A stretch of DNA of 37,433 nucleotides from Pseudomonadota bacterium (GCA_021777765.1 JAJYDF010000035.1:1-37433), one strand, 5' to 3'. Numbered from the stretch's first letter, positions 8,065-18,198 are shown. Notes: a model not told the origin generated them from the letters alone. Program-made: numbers and translations.

Positions 8065-11000
8065 ATGATAAAATTAATATCTCTATTCAAATCCTCTTAC
8101 AGATTCCAAAGTATCATCATTATCTCAATGCTATTAATACTGACATTAGCTATTTGTAATTTCGGTAATCATTTAGGAATGACTCATTTTCAATCTCGGT
8201 TATTGTGTATTTTCATCATATGTATTTTCTGTATTCTATTGATATGTCTCATCTGGTGGTTGTCGCATCATAAAGAACATAAGTTGCTCAGCGCTGAACA
8301 ATCACACATAGACCCGCTAGAAAAATTAGCAAAGTCGCATATCGACCAAAAAATTAAGAACGCAATGTCGTTAATGCGATCCTCCAAAGCGCATTTCTAT
8401 TTATTTAAACTCACCGAACAGCCAAAATTACCTTGGTTTTTATTATTAGGAAAATCATCCGCAGGAAAAACCACTCTATTACGCAATTCAAAAATACATT
8501 TTCCATTTGCAACTGATTCGATAACCAATAAAGATGATGAGTTAAGCCAAATACCTGCCATAGAATTTTGGTTTGCTAATGAAGCGGTATTTATTGATTC
8601 ACAATATTGTGAATGTGGCGAGGATCAAAAAAATTCATTGTGGTTTTATATTTTGAAAGAACTGAAAAGGGTTCGAACAGGTCCGGCATTACAGGGCATA
8701 ATTTATGTAATCGATATGCATGATGTTTTCGATAGCGATGAAAATAGTTTGCAAAAAGAGATATCTCATTTAAGGCGTGAAATTGTAACTGTTTCACAAT
8801 GTCTTGGATATCATATACCCCTATTTTTTATCATCAATAAAATGGATTTCATGCCAGGAATGGTGCGGTTTTCACAATCATGTAGCGAAAAACAACAGCA
8901 AGCAGTTTGGGGCTTTAGTTTGAATAGCAATCAAAGTGAGCAAAATACTACTAAACAACTCACATTGTTTTGTCAACAATTGGCAAATACGGTATATGAA
9001 AAACTATCTCATCAATCGAACTGTTTGAATAAAATTGATCAGCTTAACTTAATTGAACAATTCAGACAATTTGCTATTAAATTAAATTCTTTTATTTCTC
9101 TGGCGTGTAGAAATAATCCTTATCAAGTTACGCCAAATTGTAAAGCGATTTTTTTAACTTCCGCAATTAATTTCTTTGGTGTGAATGAATTATTGTCGAG
9201 TGTTTTAATAAAAAGTAAATCACACATTGATAAAACAAGGACAAATATTTATAACACAGTATGGTCTCGTACATTGAGTATTTGTGTAGGATGTGCTGTC
9301 ATTATTTCAGTATTTAGTTTATATAACATGGCATATTCGAGTAATGTCTTTATATTAAAAAATGCATTATTGCTTTCATCGCAATTAGTTAAGAATGAAA
9401 ATGGTCAATATGAATTTCTGAATCAGGCTTTTAATTTATATAATTCTTTAAATGATTATAAGCATTCAATACCTTGGTATCGGCGTTTAGGGCTGTATAA
9501 GGGTGATATCATCGCCGGTGATATAAAACAACTTTTGCTCAATGAAATCACTTCACTATGGATGTGGCACATCAATACTCAACTTGAGTCAGTATTGCAA
9601 AATGATGCGCAACAGTGGCAACACGTCTCAGCAATGCGGAGTCAACAATTGCGAGGCCAGTATTATGCAATATTAAAAGCCTATTTGATGTTGCATTTTC
9701 CTCAAAAGCTGGATATCAATTATTTTGATCAAATATTAAGAGAACAATTACCCCAGCAATTAAATGGTTTAGATACCCATCTAATGAAACAAGCTATGAT
9801 TAATTATTATTTGTCACAATCAAAACAGATAGATAATGCCAGTGTAAACTTATTAATAAAGCAAATGAATATCAATTTAATTAAAACAGCGCGATCCCAA
9901 CTTAATACTTCTTCAGCACTAACTAATATCTATGCACAACTGCATGACAATGGTATTACCCAATTGGGATTTGTTTCTCTACAGGATTTATTGGGTGGCA
10001 ATAATGAGGCTGTATATATTAACCACAATCTATTGCCTAAACTCTATACCAAAATGGGCTGGCGGGAATACATGTTGCCACAAATCATGAAATTGGCGAC
10101 GACTGATATACAGCAAGACGATTGGGTCATGGTAATGCCTTTAGATGATGCCACTAACGAATATAATGAAAATCCATCAAATTCAAATCAGCATGTCAAC
10201 CAACAAACAATTGTGCAATTAAAACAATTGTATTTTAATGATTATGCACAGGCATGGATCAGTTTTTTAAATAATATTCAAATACAAAAAGTAAATTCAT
10301 TAAACGACGCAGCTAAAATGTTACAAGCAATATCAGAAAGAGGCAGTGTTGCTGATCAATTATTTACAATTATTGTGTCTAACTTCAGTGCCATTAATCA
10401 AGTGCGTGATCCGAATGCCATGCTGAGTAATAATTATTTAGCGTCTTTATCGGCAATGCAATCTGAATTAGAACCATTGTTAGTTAGTGCTGACACGCAA
10501 AGAGATGCATTACAACTTGCCAATCAAATTATGTCTGGCGCAGCTAACAATACTGATATTTATCGTGCTTCATTAATCAGTGAGCAAAATGCGGAAATGA
10601 TAAGCGATGCACAATTAAAGCAATCCTTTTTGCATGTTTTGTTGTTGCCAGTACAAGAAACTTGGCGAAACGTTTTGCAATCAGCTAAAGAATGTTTAAC
10701 AAATCAATGGCAAACTATTATTCTGGCAAATTATCAACAAACTCTCGCGCATAAAGCGCCTTTTGTAGCTACAAATGATGACGCATCTGTTGATGATGTC
10801 GTGCATTTTTTAAATCCTACCAATGGACTTTTAGTGCAATTTATTGATCATCAATTAGCACCATTCTTAATTCAAGATGCACATGGTTGGCATGAAAAGG
10901 ACTGGTTAGATTATGGCCTAGGATTATCCCCGGCATTTTTAATGACATTAGCAAACCTGCAAAATATTAGTCATGATTTATTCAATAATGTTGATGGCAA

Positions 11001-11394
11001 ACCGGGATTTGCAATAAATATATATCCAGAGCCAACCCCTGGTGTTGACGAAATCAGTTTAACTATTAATGGTCAAGAATATCGATATAGAAATGAACCA
11101 CAGCGATGGCAGCAAATAAATTGGCGAGCACAAGATAATGTCATATTAAAAGTTCTTACAACGAATAATGCAATTCCATTTATTATCGAAGCGAATAGTC
11201 AATGGGGACTATTTCAGTTATTTCGTGATGCTGAAATCAGGTCGGTAGGAAATTCAGAATTGCGTGTGACCTGGTCATTAAATAATGAGCATGGCGAACA
11301 TTTCAAAATAGGATTGTTAATTAAGGAGATTAACCAAAAAGGTTTTATCAATGATATTATTTTGCATGGCATAGAATTGCCTAACAATTTATGA
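8065..11394 (+). CDS. tssM: Type VI secretion inner-membrane protein TssM (IcmF family)
   Basis: The 1109-residue product is a full-length TssM/IcmF. Two membrane helices lie at about 16-35 and 44-66 and a third at about 405-425. The cytoplasmic domain between them has a Walker A motif G129-KSSAGK-T136 and an NKMD motif of the GTPase-like fold, so nucleotide binding looks intact. The large periplasmic part follows from about 430 to the end and includes the C-terminal beta domain that contacts TssJ ('NINWRAQD', 'GLFQLFRDAEI'). TssM spans the periplasm and forms the core of the T6SS envelope channel. It is separated from tssL by a hairpin repeat. No other T6SS gene (tssA-C, E-H, hcp, vgrG) is found after it. 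Confidence 0.94.
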   Translation: MIKLISLFKSSYRFQSIIIISMLLILTLAICNFGNHLGMTHFQSRLLCIFIICIFCILLICLIWWLSHHKEHKLLSAEQSHIDPLEKLAKSHIDQKIKNAMSLMRSSKAHFYLFKLTEQPKLPWFLLLGKSSAGKTTLLRNSKIHFPFATDSITNKDDELSQIPAIEFWFANEAVFIDSQYCECGEDQKNSLWFYILKELKRVRTGPALQGIIYVIDMHDVFDSDENSLQKEISHLRREIVTVSQCLGYHIPLFFIINKMDFMPGMVRFSQSCSEKQQQAVWGFSLNSNQSEQNTTKQLTLFCQQLANTVYEKLSHQSNCLNKIDQLNLIEQFRQFAIKLNSFISLACRNNPYQVTPNCKAIFLTSAINFFGVNELLSSVLIKSKSHIDKTRTNIYNTVWSRTLSICVGCAVIISVFSLYNMAYSSNVFILKNALLLSSQLVKNENGQYEFLNQAFNLYNSLNDYKHSIPWYRRLGLYKGDIIAGDIKQLLLNEITSLWMWHINTQLESVLQNDAQQWQHVSAMRSQQLRGQYYAILKAYLMLHFPQKLDINYFDQILREQLPQQLNGLDTHLMKQAMINYYLSQSKQIDNASVNLLIKQMNINLIKTARSQLNTSSALTNIYAQLHDNGITQLGFVSLQDLLGGNNEAVYINHNLLPKLYTKMGWREYMLPQIMKLATTDIQQDDWVMVMPLDDATNEYNENPSNSNQHVNQQTIVQLKQLYFNDYAQAWISFLNNIQIQKVNSLNDAAKMLQAISERGSVADQLFTIIVSNFSAINQVRDPNAMLSNNYLASLSAMQSELEPLLVSADTQRDALQLANQIMSGAANNTDIYRASLISEQNAEMISDAQLKQSFLHVLLLPVQETWRNVLQSAKECLTNQWQTIILANYQQTLAHKAPFVATNDDASVDDVVHFLNPTNGLLVQFIDHQLAPFLIQDAHGWHEKDWLDYGLGLSPAFLMTLANLQNISHDLFNNVDGKPGFAINIYPEPTPGVDEISLTINGQEYRYRNEPQRWQQINWRAQDNVILKVLTTNNAIPFIIEANSQWGLFQLFRDAEIRSVGNSELRVTWSLNNEHGEHFKIGLLIKEINQKGFINDIILHGIELPNNL

Positions 11395-11444
11395 CCCCAT
11401 GTCTACCCATGTTGTTGATTAGTATGTTAGTCTAATTGTTTTCG

Positions 11445-11466
11445 TTTAATAAATACCTCTTATAAC
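11445..11466 (+). promoter_or_regulatory. Possible promoter with PmrA-like half-site
   Basis: TTTAAT (11445-11450), ten bases, then TATAAC (11461-11466), 32 bases before the start at 11498. The spacing equals that of the two better PmrA-like promoters at 4097 and 33472. The upstream half-site is not conserved at the expected 11-bp position, so this could be chance in AT-rich DNA. Confidence 0.3.
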
Positions 11467-11497
11467 ACAAAAACTTAAATCAAATTAAGGAATGCCT

Positions 11498-13135
11498 ATG
11501 CCATTTTATTTACGCATAGTAAAAGATCATTTTAATAGAGCCAAAAAATTTTTCTTGCAAGGAAAGTGGGTTGATGCAATTCAAGTTTATGAAAGCTTAT
11601 TGGAACATCTTGATGATGCAAAGATGAAATCTGATATGGCTATGCGTAGTAAAGCGCATACTAGTTTTACCTTAGCAGTTGCAATAATAGAATTTCATAA
11701 TGACACTATTCAATCAGTAGAATTAGCAGATAAAATAATTCAACTCTATACTCGTGCTCTGTTTTGGTATAATAAAATAAACAATAAACATAAATCTGAT
11801 CATTTTAATTATACAGATATCAATTTTAGATTGGCTTTGATTTATTTTGGTAAAGGACCTTTAGCTTCTCAGATAAGCAAAAAGTATTTTAAAGAAACCG
11901 AAGCTGCTTACTATATTTATAAGATTGGTGACAAACTTGATAGTGTAAAAGCGATTAATATTCTAGGGATGTCATCTTTAAAAATTAAATTTCCTGATTT
12001 TTTACATGATTACTTGAATTACCTAATAGCAAAATATGATGTTATTAATAATAATGATGAACAATCTGATGATAAGGATTTAGAGCTAGACGAAATTGCC
12101 GATGTTGCAGAATATTGTTGTTTAACGGGATTGGAATATTTAGATTCGCTGTCTGAAAATGAGCGTGATGATAATTATTGGCGCTTAAGAGTTCGTTATT
12201 ACAAAGCAGCTATGATAGTGAGTGAAATGAAGAATTCTGATAAAGACTATGATTATGCGCTGTTAGTTTTTGAGCATTTTCCAAAAATTAATAATATTAC
12301 TACAGAAGATATAAAATTTTTGAATAAGATTTATGATGATTGGCGACAAGAACCTTCTGATCTTAATGCAGATACTGTTAAGCAGAATATCGACATGTTG
12401 ATAGATGTTGAAATAGCTAGAATAACCATATTAATTGAGTTATTGAAAAATCGTCAGCTGCAAGAAAATCATATGGATGTGCTTTTTAAGTCGATTTATA
12501 AAGGATTTAAGTTAATTTACCAATCATTTTTACAGTGTTATGCAGTAGATAGTTATGAAGTAAAGATAGCTAATTATGCGAGAGAATGTTTTAGGGGGCT
12601 TAAAATAGATCCCAATCAAAATTTTAAACCTGAACATATCATTGAGATAAATGAGATTGTGTATAAGCAATGCTTGAGTGATCCGGATAACAAAGCATTG
12701 GATATCCACAAATTATGTTTGTATTCTGTGTTGTCGTTATATAATCGGCCCTATTATCCGAATATACAATTGTCATTTTATTTGTCAGATCAGAATAATT
12801 TATTATTATTTAAAAATGCGTTCTTAATATTGAATTCGGTAACGTCTCAGAATCGCTCTGATGATATTTCAGCGGATAATCTTACACATCAATCCGATGC
12901 ATCTCTTGACTCACCATTAGATTCTGCCGATGAATTGTCGAATTCATCCAATGTCATGAGTGAATTATCCAGTGATTTAGGTAAAAAAACGGCAGAATTT
13001 AGTTTGGGGCTAAATAGACATATTTTTATGCCTGGTTTGCCTCAGAATCCAAAAAATCCTAGAATTATGCCTGAGGAAGTGATTTGTGAACAACAACTAG
13101 GCAGTGAAATCTCGTACATTAAAGTGAATAAATAA
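11498..13135 (+). CDS. Unknown 545-aa protein with TPR-like N-terminus
   Basis: I do not recognise the family. The product is soluble, without signal peptide or membrane helix, helical and acidic. The first ~110 residues ('HFNRAKKFFLQGKWVDAIQVYESLL', then 'AHTSFTLAVAIIEF') look like TPR-type helix pairs. A serine/aspartate-rich low-complexity stretch (about 455-490) precedes a short C-terminal part. ATG 11498 is preferred to the in-frame ATG 11492 because AAGGA (11487-11491) sits six bases before 11498 and touches 11492. It lies about 100 bases after tssM on the same strand but has its own possible promoter. It could be a host-directed effector or a T6SS-associated protein; both are inference. 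Confidence 0.75.
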   Translation: MPFYLRIVKDHFNRAKKFFLQGKWVDAIQVYESLLEHLDDAKMKSDMAMRSKAHTSFTLAVAIIEFHNDTIQSVELADKIIQLYTRALFWYNKINNKHKSDHFNYTDINFRLALIYFGKGPLASQISKKYFKETEAAYYIYKIGDKLDSVKAINILGMSSLKIKFPDFLHDYLNYLIAKYDVINNNDEQSDDKDLELDEIADVAEYCCLTGLEYLDSLSENERDDNYWRLRVRYYKAAMIVSEMKNSDKDYDYALLVFEHFPKINNITTEDIKFLNKIYDDWRQEPSDLNADTVKQNIDMLIDVEIARITILIELLKNRQLQENHMDVLFKSIYKGFKLIYQSFLQCYAVDSYEVKIANYARECFRGLKIDPNQNFKPEHIIEINEIVYKQCLSDPDNKALDIHKLCLYSVLSLYNRPYYPNIQLSFYLSDQNNLLLFKNAFLILNSVTSQNRSDDISADNLTHQSDASLDSPLDSADELSNSSNVMSELSSDLGKKTAEFSLGLNRHIFMPGLPQNPKNPRIMPEEVICEQQLGSEISYIKVNK

Positions 13136-13170
13136 TTCGTATATATTCGTTTGTTTGTAGTAATAAGTAG

Positions 13171-13202
13171 CCCGGACAAAGGAGCGCAGCGACATGTCCG
13201 GG
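13171..13202. repeat. REP-like hairpin CCCGGACA/TGTCCGGG
   Basis: CCCGGACA (13171-13178) pairs perfectly with TGTCCGGG (13195-13202) around a 16-nt loop. It is GC-rich against the surrounding sequence and lies between the 545-residue gene and argS. There is no T-run after it, so it is better read as an intergenic palindromic repeat than a classical terminator. Confidence 0.65.
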
Positions 13203-13271
13203 TCATTTTAATATACCCATCACCTAATGTTTATGGCAAACTATCCGTTTTAGATGACATGAACAATATAT

Positions 13272-15047
13272 ATGAAAGACACCATCATTCAATTACTCAC
13301 GCAAGCGGTCAATTCTTTACAATCACAGGGCTTGATTCCTAAAGAAATATCCCCATCTATAGTTGTCGAACATAGCCGTGATAAACAGCATGGCGATTTG
13401 GCAAGTAATATTGCATTAATTTTAGCTAAAGCTGCAGCACGCAAACCCCGCGAACTCGCTGAACTTTTAGTACAACATTTACCGCCATCAAACAGCGTTA
13501 CCAAAGTTGAAATTGCTGGGCCTGGATTTATTAATTTTTATCTAAATCCCGCCGTGCGTTTTGATGTCATTAAAACAATATTAGAAAGTGGAACGGAATT
13601 CGGTCGATCAAATAAAGGTGTTGGACGTCGTATTCATATTGAATTTGTATCGTCAAATCCAACTGGACCATTACACGTTGGTCATGGTCGAGGCGCTGCT
13701 TATGGTGCAGCGGTTGCTGATTTATTAGAAATAATTGGTTGTACAGTGCATCGTGAATATTATGTTAATGATGCTGGACGACAAATGGATATTTTAACGG
13801 CCAGTATTTGGTTACGTTATTTGGAATTATGTGGCGAGAAATTTAATTTTCCGAGTAATGGTTATAAAGGAGAATATATAAAAGATATTGCGTCTCATTT
13901 ACAAAAAGAACAGAACAATAAATTGCAACATAGCATGCAAAATGTGTTTAAAAATGTGCCTGAAGATGCTTCGCCAACAGATATTGCCGATACAGGAAAA
14001 GCAGATGCGCATATTGATGCTTTAATCATTAATGCTAAAAATTTATTGGGACAAGAACACTATCAATTCATTTTTAATTTGGGATTAAATACCATTTTGC
14101 AAGATATCAAAGAAGATTTAGCAGAATTTGGTGTGGTTTATCAAAATTGGTTTTCAGAGCGGAGTTTAAAAACAGAAGGTGCTGTTGATCGCGCATTAGA
14201 AAAATTGCGTTCTGCTGGACATATTTATGAAAATGAAGGTGCATTATGGTTTCGTGCAACGGCATTTGGCGATGAAAAAGATCGCGTAGTAGTGCGAAAG
14301 AATGGTGATATCACTTATTTTGCTGCAGATATTGCATATCATATGAATAAATATGAACGCGGATTTACTGACATAATTGATATTGTGGGCAGCGATCATC
14401 ATGGTTATATTCCGCGCGTTATAGCTGCGATGAAAGCATTTAATTATTCCACGGAATCTTTAACTGCTTTATTGGTACAATTTGCCACGCTATATCGTGG
14501 AAAAGAACGCGTACCTATGTCAACACGCGGCGGACAATTTGTGACATTACGTGAATTACGTGAAGAAGTGGGTAAAGATGCAGCGCGCTTTTTTTATGTG
14601 TTGCGCAAAGCGGAACAGCATATGGATTTTGATTTGGATCTAGCTAAATCACAATCACAAGATAATCCTGTTTATTATATACAATATGCGCATGCACGAA
14701 TTTCAAGTGTGATGCGACAGTTAACGGAAAAACATTTAACTTGGGACAAAGCGTTGGGTTTAACCGCGCTCGATAAATTAAATACACATCATGAAGAAGC
14801 GTTATTAACAACAATAAATCGATTTACTGAAACGGTTGAAATTGCAGCATTACAATATGAGCCACATATTTTAGCGCATTATTTACGTGATCTAGCACAG
14901 CAATTTCATACCTATTACAATGCTGAACAATTTTTAGTTGAAGATGAAATATTACGAAATGCACGACTTTGTTTAATAGCGGCAACACAACAAGTGTTTG
15001 CTAATGGTTTAAAATTACTGGGTGTATCTGCACCCCATGCGATGTGA
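13272..15047 (+). CDS. argS: Arginyl-tRNA synthetase
   Basis: The 591-residue product is a complete class I arginyl-tRNA synthetase that charges tRNA-Arg in the cytoplasm. The N-terminal additional domain covers about residues 1-110. The HIGH-type motif is HVGHG at 135-139 within 'NPTGPLHVGHGRG'. The KMSKS loop is represented by 'VPMSTRGG', the lysine-free form usual in ArgRS. The C-terminal anticodon-binding domain contains 'YYIQYAHARISSVMRQL' and ends at 'LLGVSAPHAM'. It opens the conserved block argS - SPOR gene - hslV - hslU; the next gene starts 6 bases after its stop. Confidence 0.97.
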   Translation: MKDTIIQLLTQAVNSLQSQGLIPKEISPSIVVEHSRDKQHGDLASNIALILAKAAARKPRELAELLVQHLPPSNSVTKVEIAGPGFINFYLNPAVRFDVIKTILESGTEFGRSNKGVGRRIHIEFVSSNPTGPLHVGHGRGAAYGAAVADLLEIIGCTVHREYYVNDAGRQMDILTASIWLRYLELCGEKFNFPSNGYKGEYIKDIASHLQKEQNNKLQHSMQNVFKNVPEDASPTDIADTGKADAHIDALIINAKNLLGQEHYQFIFNLGLNTILQDIKEDLAEFGVVYQNWFSERSLKTEGAVDRALEKLRSAGHIYENEGALWFRATAFGDEKDRVVVRKNGDITYFAADIAYHMNKYERGFTDIIDIVGSDHHGYIPRVIAAMKAFNYSTESLTALLVQFATLYRGKERVPMSTRGGQFVTLRELREEVGKDAARFFYVLRKAEQHMDFDLDLAKSQSQDNPVYYIQYAHARISSVMRQLTEKHLTWDKALGLTALDKLNTHHEEALLTTINRFTETVEIAALQYEPHILAHYLRDLAQQFHTYYNAEQFLVEDEILRNARLCLIAATQQVFANGLKLLGVSAPHAM

Positions 15048-15053
15048 AATATT

Positions 15054-16049
15054 ATGCCTAGAGATTATTCAAGAAACAGAAATGATCGATCATCTGAACG
15101 TCGAGATTCTCAACGGGGTTCTTCCCAATCAGCATCGGTAATTACTTGGTTATTAATTGGGGTATTAATTGGTTTATGTATTGCGGGTGTCGCTTATTTA
15201 AATCAATCAAAAAGTCATAATAATAATGGACAATTAAATAGTTCGCAGCAATTGGCATTAAATCAAGCTACAAATAATGCAGCAAATACCAATCAAAAAA
15301 CTAATGCTAATAATCCACAATTTGATTTTGATAATACCTCCTCAAATAATCCACAAAATACAACGGCAACAAATACAGCGAATAATACGCAAACAACAAC
15401 GGATGGTGTTGCGCCGAATTCATCTCCACCCAATCCAGCTAAAGTCAATGCAATATTATCTGGCGTAACACCGCCTTCTGCAAATGCAACTAATGCGGCT
15501 GCAAATCAAAATAATAATGCTGGGCAAGCGAATAATAGTAATCAAAATAATACAAATACTGCTAATCAATTAAATAATTCAAATCAGGCAAATAATGCCA
15601 CACAAAATAACAGTACAAATCAAGCGAATAACGTTAATCAAAATGGAGCAAGTGCTCAAAATGCTACACAATCATTAACAGCAAATAGTGTTAATGATAA
15701 TGGCGAAGTAATGAATTCGCCTAAAAATACTGCAAATGTTAATGGAGCCAATGCAGCAACGGCTAATAATAATCAAACAAATACAAAGCCTACCTTGAAT
15801 TCTCTCAATGCATCCCAATATGTTATTCAGCTGGCAGCTTTTTCACATTTTCAGCAAGCAGATCAATTTAAAGCGCAATTAGCATTTTATGGTTATGAGG
15901 CAAAAATTATTTCTTTTCAGCGAGATGGTAGAACATTGCAAAGAGTTTGGTTAGGCCCCTATCCTTCTTTAACTGCTGCTGCAGCAGTGCAAAGACAATT
16001 AGCAGGAAATCAAATTAAAAGCACTTTATTAAGAGCAGATATGCAGTAG
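15054..16049 (+). CDS. SPOR-domain cell-division protein, FtsN-like
   Basis: The 331-residue product is a bitopic inner-membrane protein: a basic, Arg/Ser-rich cytoplasmic N-terminus, one membrane helix at about 28-48, a long low-complexity linker (about 55-250) dominated by Asn, Gln, Ala and Thr, and a C-terminal SPOR domain (about 253-331, 'YVIQLAAFSHFQQADQF' to 'RVWLGPYPSL'). SPOR domains bind denuded septal peptidoglycan. The architecture and position between argS and hslV match the FtsN-like gene of many gammaproteobacteria. The linker is unusually Asn-rich and probably variable in length. It follows argS after 6 bases, suggesting co-transcription. Confidence 0.9.
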   Translation: MPRDYSRNRNDRSSERRDSQRGSSQSASVITWLLIGVLIGLCIAGVAYLNQSKSHNNNGQLNSSQQLALNQATNNAANTNQKTNANNPQFDFDNTSSNNPQNTTATNTANNTQTTTDGVAPNSSPPNPAKVNAILSGVTPPSANATNAAANQNNNAGQANNSNQNNTNTANQLNNSNQANNATQNNSTNQANNVNQNGASAQNATQSLTANSVNDNGEVMNSPKNTANVNGANAATANNNQTNTKPTLNSLNASQYVIQLAAFSHFQQADQFKAQLAFYGYEAKIISFQRDGRTLQRVWLGPYPSLTAAAAVQRQLAGNQIKSTLLRADMQ

Positions 16050-16095
16050 TTTTTTTATAAAAATCGAATAAATTATATTTTTTGAGGTAATTACA

Positions 16096-16683
16096 TTGGA
16101 TCAATACAGAGGCACCACAATATTATCAGTACGTCGCGGCAATAGCGTTGTCATCGGTGGCGATGGCCAAGTTACCATGGGCAATAACATCGTTATGAAA
16201 AGTAACGCACGAAAAGTACGCCGTTTATATCAAGATAAAATATTAGCTGGATTTGCAGGTGGTACCGCAGATGCGTTTACATTATTTGAACGATTTGAAC
16301 GTAAATTAGAAATGTATCAAGGAAATATTACACGAGCAGCGGTTGAATTAGCTAAAGATTGGCGCACCGATCGTATGTTGCGTCGACTAGAAGCATTACT
16401 AGCGGTTGCTGATCATACGGCATCATTAATAATTACTGGTAATGGTGATGTCATTGAACCAGAAAATAATTTAATTGCTATTGGTTCAGGTGGTCCCTAT
16501 GCACAATCTGCTGCGCGTGCATTATTAGATAATACCAATTTAGATGCACGGACTATTGTTGAAAAAGGTTTAAGTATTGCAGCAGATATTTGCGTATTTA
16601 CCAATCACAATCGCGTGCTGGAAGAATTAAAATTTGATGATAATTCAGTCAACACTGAAAAATCGAGCAAGAAAAAATCGTAA
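16096..16683 (+). CDS. hslV: ATP-dependent protease subunit HslV (TTG start)
   Basis: The 195-residue product is the proteolytic subunit of the HslUV (ClpYQ) protease. A TTG start at 16096 gives the propeptide MDQYRG, and removal exposes Thr7, the N-terminal nucleophile ('[10 protein letters not shown]'). Other family marks are '[10 protein letters not shown]', '[26 protein letters not shown]' and '[14 protein letters not shown]' (here LIAIGSGG). GAGG at 16084-16087 lies about 8 bases before the TTG, which supports it. The C-terminal tail beyond about residue 180 is Ser/Lys-rich and not conserved. It acts in the cytoplasm with HslU, whose gene starts 28 bases downstream. Confidence 0.96.
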   Translation: MDQYRGTTILSVRRGNSVVIGGDGQVTMGNNIVMKSNARKVRRLYQDKILAGFAGGTADAFTLFERFERKLEMYQGNITRAAVELAKDWRTDRMLRRLEALLAVADHTASLIITGNGDVIEPENNLIAIGSGGPYAQSAARALLDNTNLDARTIVEKGLSIAADICVFTNHNRVLEELKFDDNSVNTEKSSKKKS

Positions 16684-16711
16684 TATATTTTTTAATTAAT
16701 CGGAAAACACA

Positions 16712-18106
16712 ATGTCAGACGAATTAACTAACGAAACTCCTTTATTAGAATCTTCTCATATTAATGTACCAATGACTCCCAAAGAGATCGTTGATGAATT
16801 AGATAAACATATTATCGGACAAAATCCCGCAAAACGCGCTGTTGCGATTGCTTTACGTAATCGTTGGCGGCGTATGCAATTAGGTGAAGAATTACGCAGT
16901 GAAATTAAACCAAAAAATATATTAATGATCGGTCCAACAGGCGTTGGTAAAACAGAAATTGCACGACGATTAGCACAAATTGCTAATGCACCCTTTTTGA
17001 AAGTGGAAGCAACAAAATTTACTGAAGTGGGATATGTAGGTCGTGATGTCGATTCAATTATTCGTGATTTAGTTGATATTTCTGTAAAGCGTACTCGTGA
17101 ACAAGAAATGGTAAAAGTGCGATCAAAAGCAACTGAAGCAGCTGAAGATAGGATATTAGATATTTTATTGCCACCACCGCGTGAAAAAATATCCGAAGAA
17201 GATGAATTACGCAGAAAAGAACAATCCGCTGCGCGACAAGTATTTCGTAAACGGTTAAGAGAAAAAAAATTAGATGATCAAGAAATTGAAATTGAAGTGA
17301 GTGGTAGTTCATTTGGTGTGGAAATTATGGCACCGCCAGGCATGGAAGAAATGACTAGCCAATTACAAAATATGTTTCAAAATTTAGCGAGTGATCGTAA
17401 AAAAGCCAGAAAATTAAAAGTGAAAGATGCTTTTAAAATATTAATTGATGAAGAGGCCTCTAAATTATTAGATGAAGATGCCGTAAAACGTCGTGCATTA
17501 GAAGGCGTAGAACAAAATGGTATTGTATTTATTGATGAAATAGACAAAATTACGCGTCGTTCTGATCAGGGTGTTGGCGGTGCCGATGTTTCACGTGAAG
17601 GTGTGCAACGTGATTTATTACCATTAATTGAAGGTAGTACCATTACGACTAAATACGGCATGATTAAAACAGATCATATTTTATTTATTGCTTCTGGCGC
17701 ATTTAGTTTAGCCAAACCTTCAGATTTAATTCCTGAATTACAAGGTCGTTTACCGATTCGCGTTGAATTATCAGCATTATCCGCAGCAGATTTTGAGCGT
17801 ATTTTGGTAGAACCCAATGCATCATTAACTCAACAATATACCGCATTATTATCCACTGAAGGTTTTAATATTAAATTCAGTAAAGATGGTATTACCCGTA
17901 TTGCAGAAATTGCAGCGCAAGTGAATGAACAAACAGAAAATATCGGTGCAAGAAGATTGCATACCGTATTAGAAAGATTATTAGAAAAAATATCCTTCGA
18001 TGCCAGCGATAAAAGTGGTCAGAAAAAAACCATCGATGCAGCGTATGTTGATTCACAATTAGCCGAATTAGTGAAAAACGAAGATTTAAGCCAATATATT
18101 TTATAA
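16712..18106 (+). CDS. hslU: ATPase subunit HslU of the HslUV protease
   Basis: The 464-residue product is the AAA+ unfoldase that feeds proteins to HslV. Walker A is GPTGVGKT at 74-81, Walker B 'IVFIDEID', the pore loop segment '[16 protein letters not shown]', and the C-terminus LSQYIL matches the tail that inserts into HslV. The intermediate domain is present (about 125-250). The protein starts about 18 residues before the usual '[17 protein letters not shown]'; either this is a real extension or translation starts at Met21. The ribosome binding site before 16712 is weak (GGA), so the question is open. It forms an operon with hslV. Confidence 0.97.
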   Translation: MSDELTNETPLLESSHINVPMTPKEIVDELDKHIIGQNPAKRAVAIALRNRWRRMQLGEELRSEIKPKNILMIGPTGVGKTEIARRLAQIANAPFLKVEATKFTEVGYVGRDVDSIIRDLVDISVKRTREQEMVKVRSKATEAAEDRILDILLPPPREKISEEDELRRKEQSAARQVFRKRLREKKLDDQEIEIEVSGSSFGVEIMAPPGMEEMTSQLQNMFQNLASDRKKARKLKVKDAFKILIDEEASKLLDEDAVKRRALEGVEQNGIVFIDEIDKITRRSDQGVGGADVSREGVQRDLLPLIEGSTITTKYGMIKTDHILFIASGAFSLAKPSDLIPELQGRLPIRVELSALSAADFERILVEPNASLTQQYTALLSTEGFNIKFSKDGITRIAEIAAQVNEQTENIGARRLHTVLERLLEKISFDASDKSGQKKTIDAAYVDSQLAELVKNEDLSQYIL

Positions 18107-18125
18107 TCCTCATCAATATTTTTTT

Positions 18126-18149
18126 CCTTCTCCCGCTTGCGGGAGAAGG
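18126..18149. terminator. Palindromic hairpin after hslU
   Basis: CCTTCTCCCGC (18126-18136) pairs with GCGGGAGAAGG (18139-18149), 11 bp with a 2-base gap at the tip. The same palindrome occurs at 36239-36262 in opposite orientation, so it is also a dispersed repeat. Location just after hslU suggests transcription termination or transcript-end protection. On the minus strand the hairpin is followed by a run of A, i.e. T-rich upstream on the plus strand (TTTTTCC), so termination efficiency on the plus strand is uncertain. Confidence 0.6.
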
Positions 18150-18198
18150 TGCCTTCGGTAGATGAGGGCGTGTTAATTTAATTATTATTAATTACCCT

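Noticed and set aside
7273..11394. Reading the DotU/IcmF pair as part of a Dot/Icm type IV system
   Set aside because: Directly preceding genes encode TssJ and TssK, which exist only in T6SS; no other icm/dot gene is seen.
13151..13342. Plus-strand 63-codon open frame overlapping the argS start
   Set aside because: It is made largely of the REP-like hairpin at 13171-13202 and overlaps argS in another frame; no ribosome binding site.
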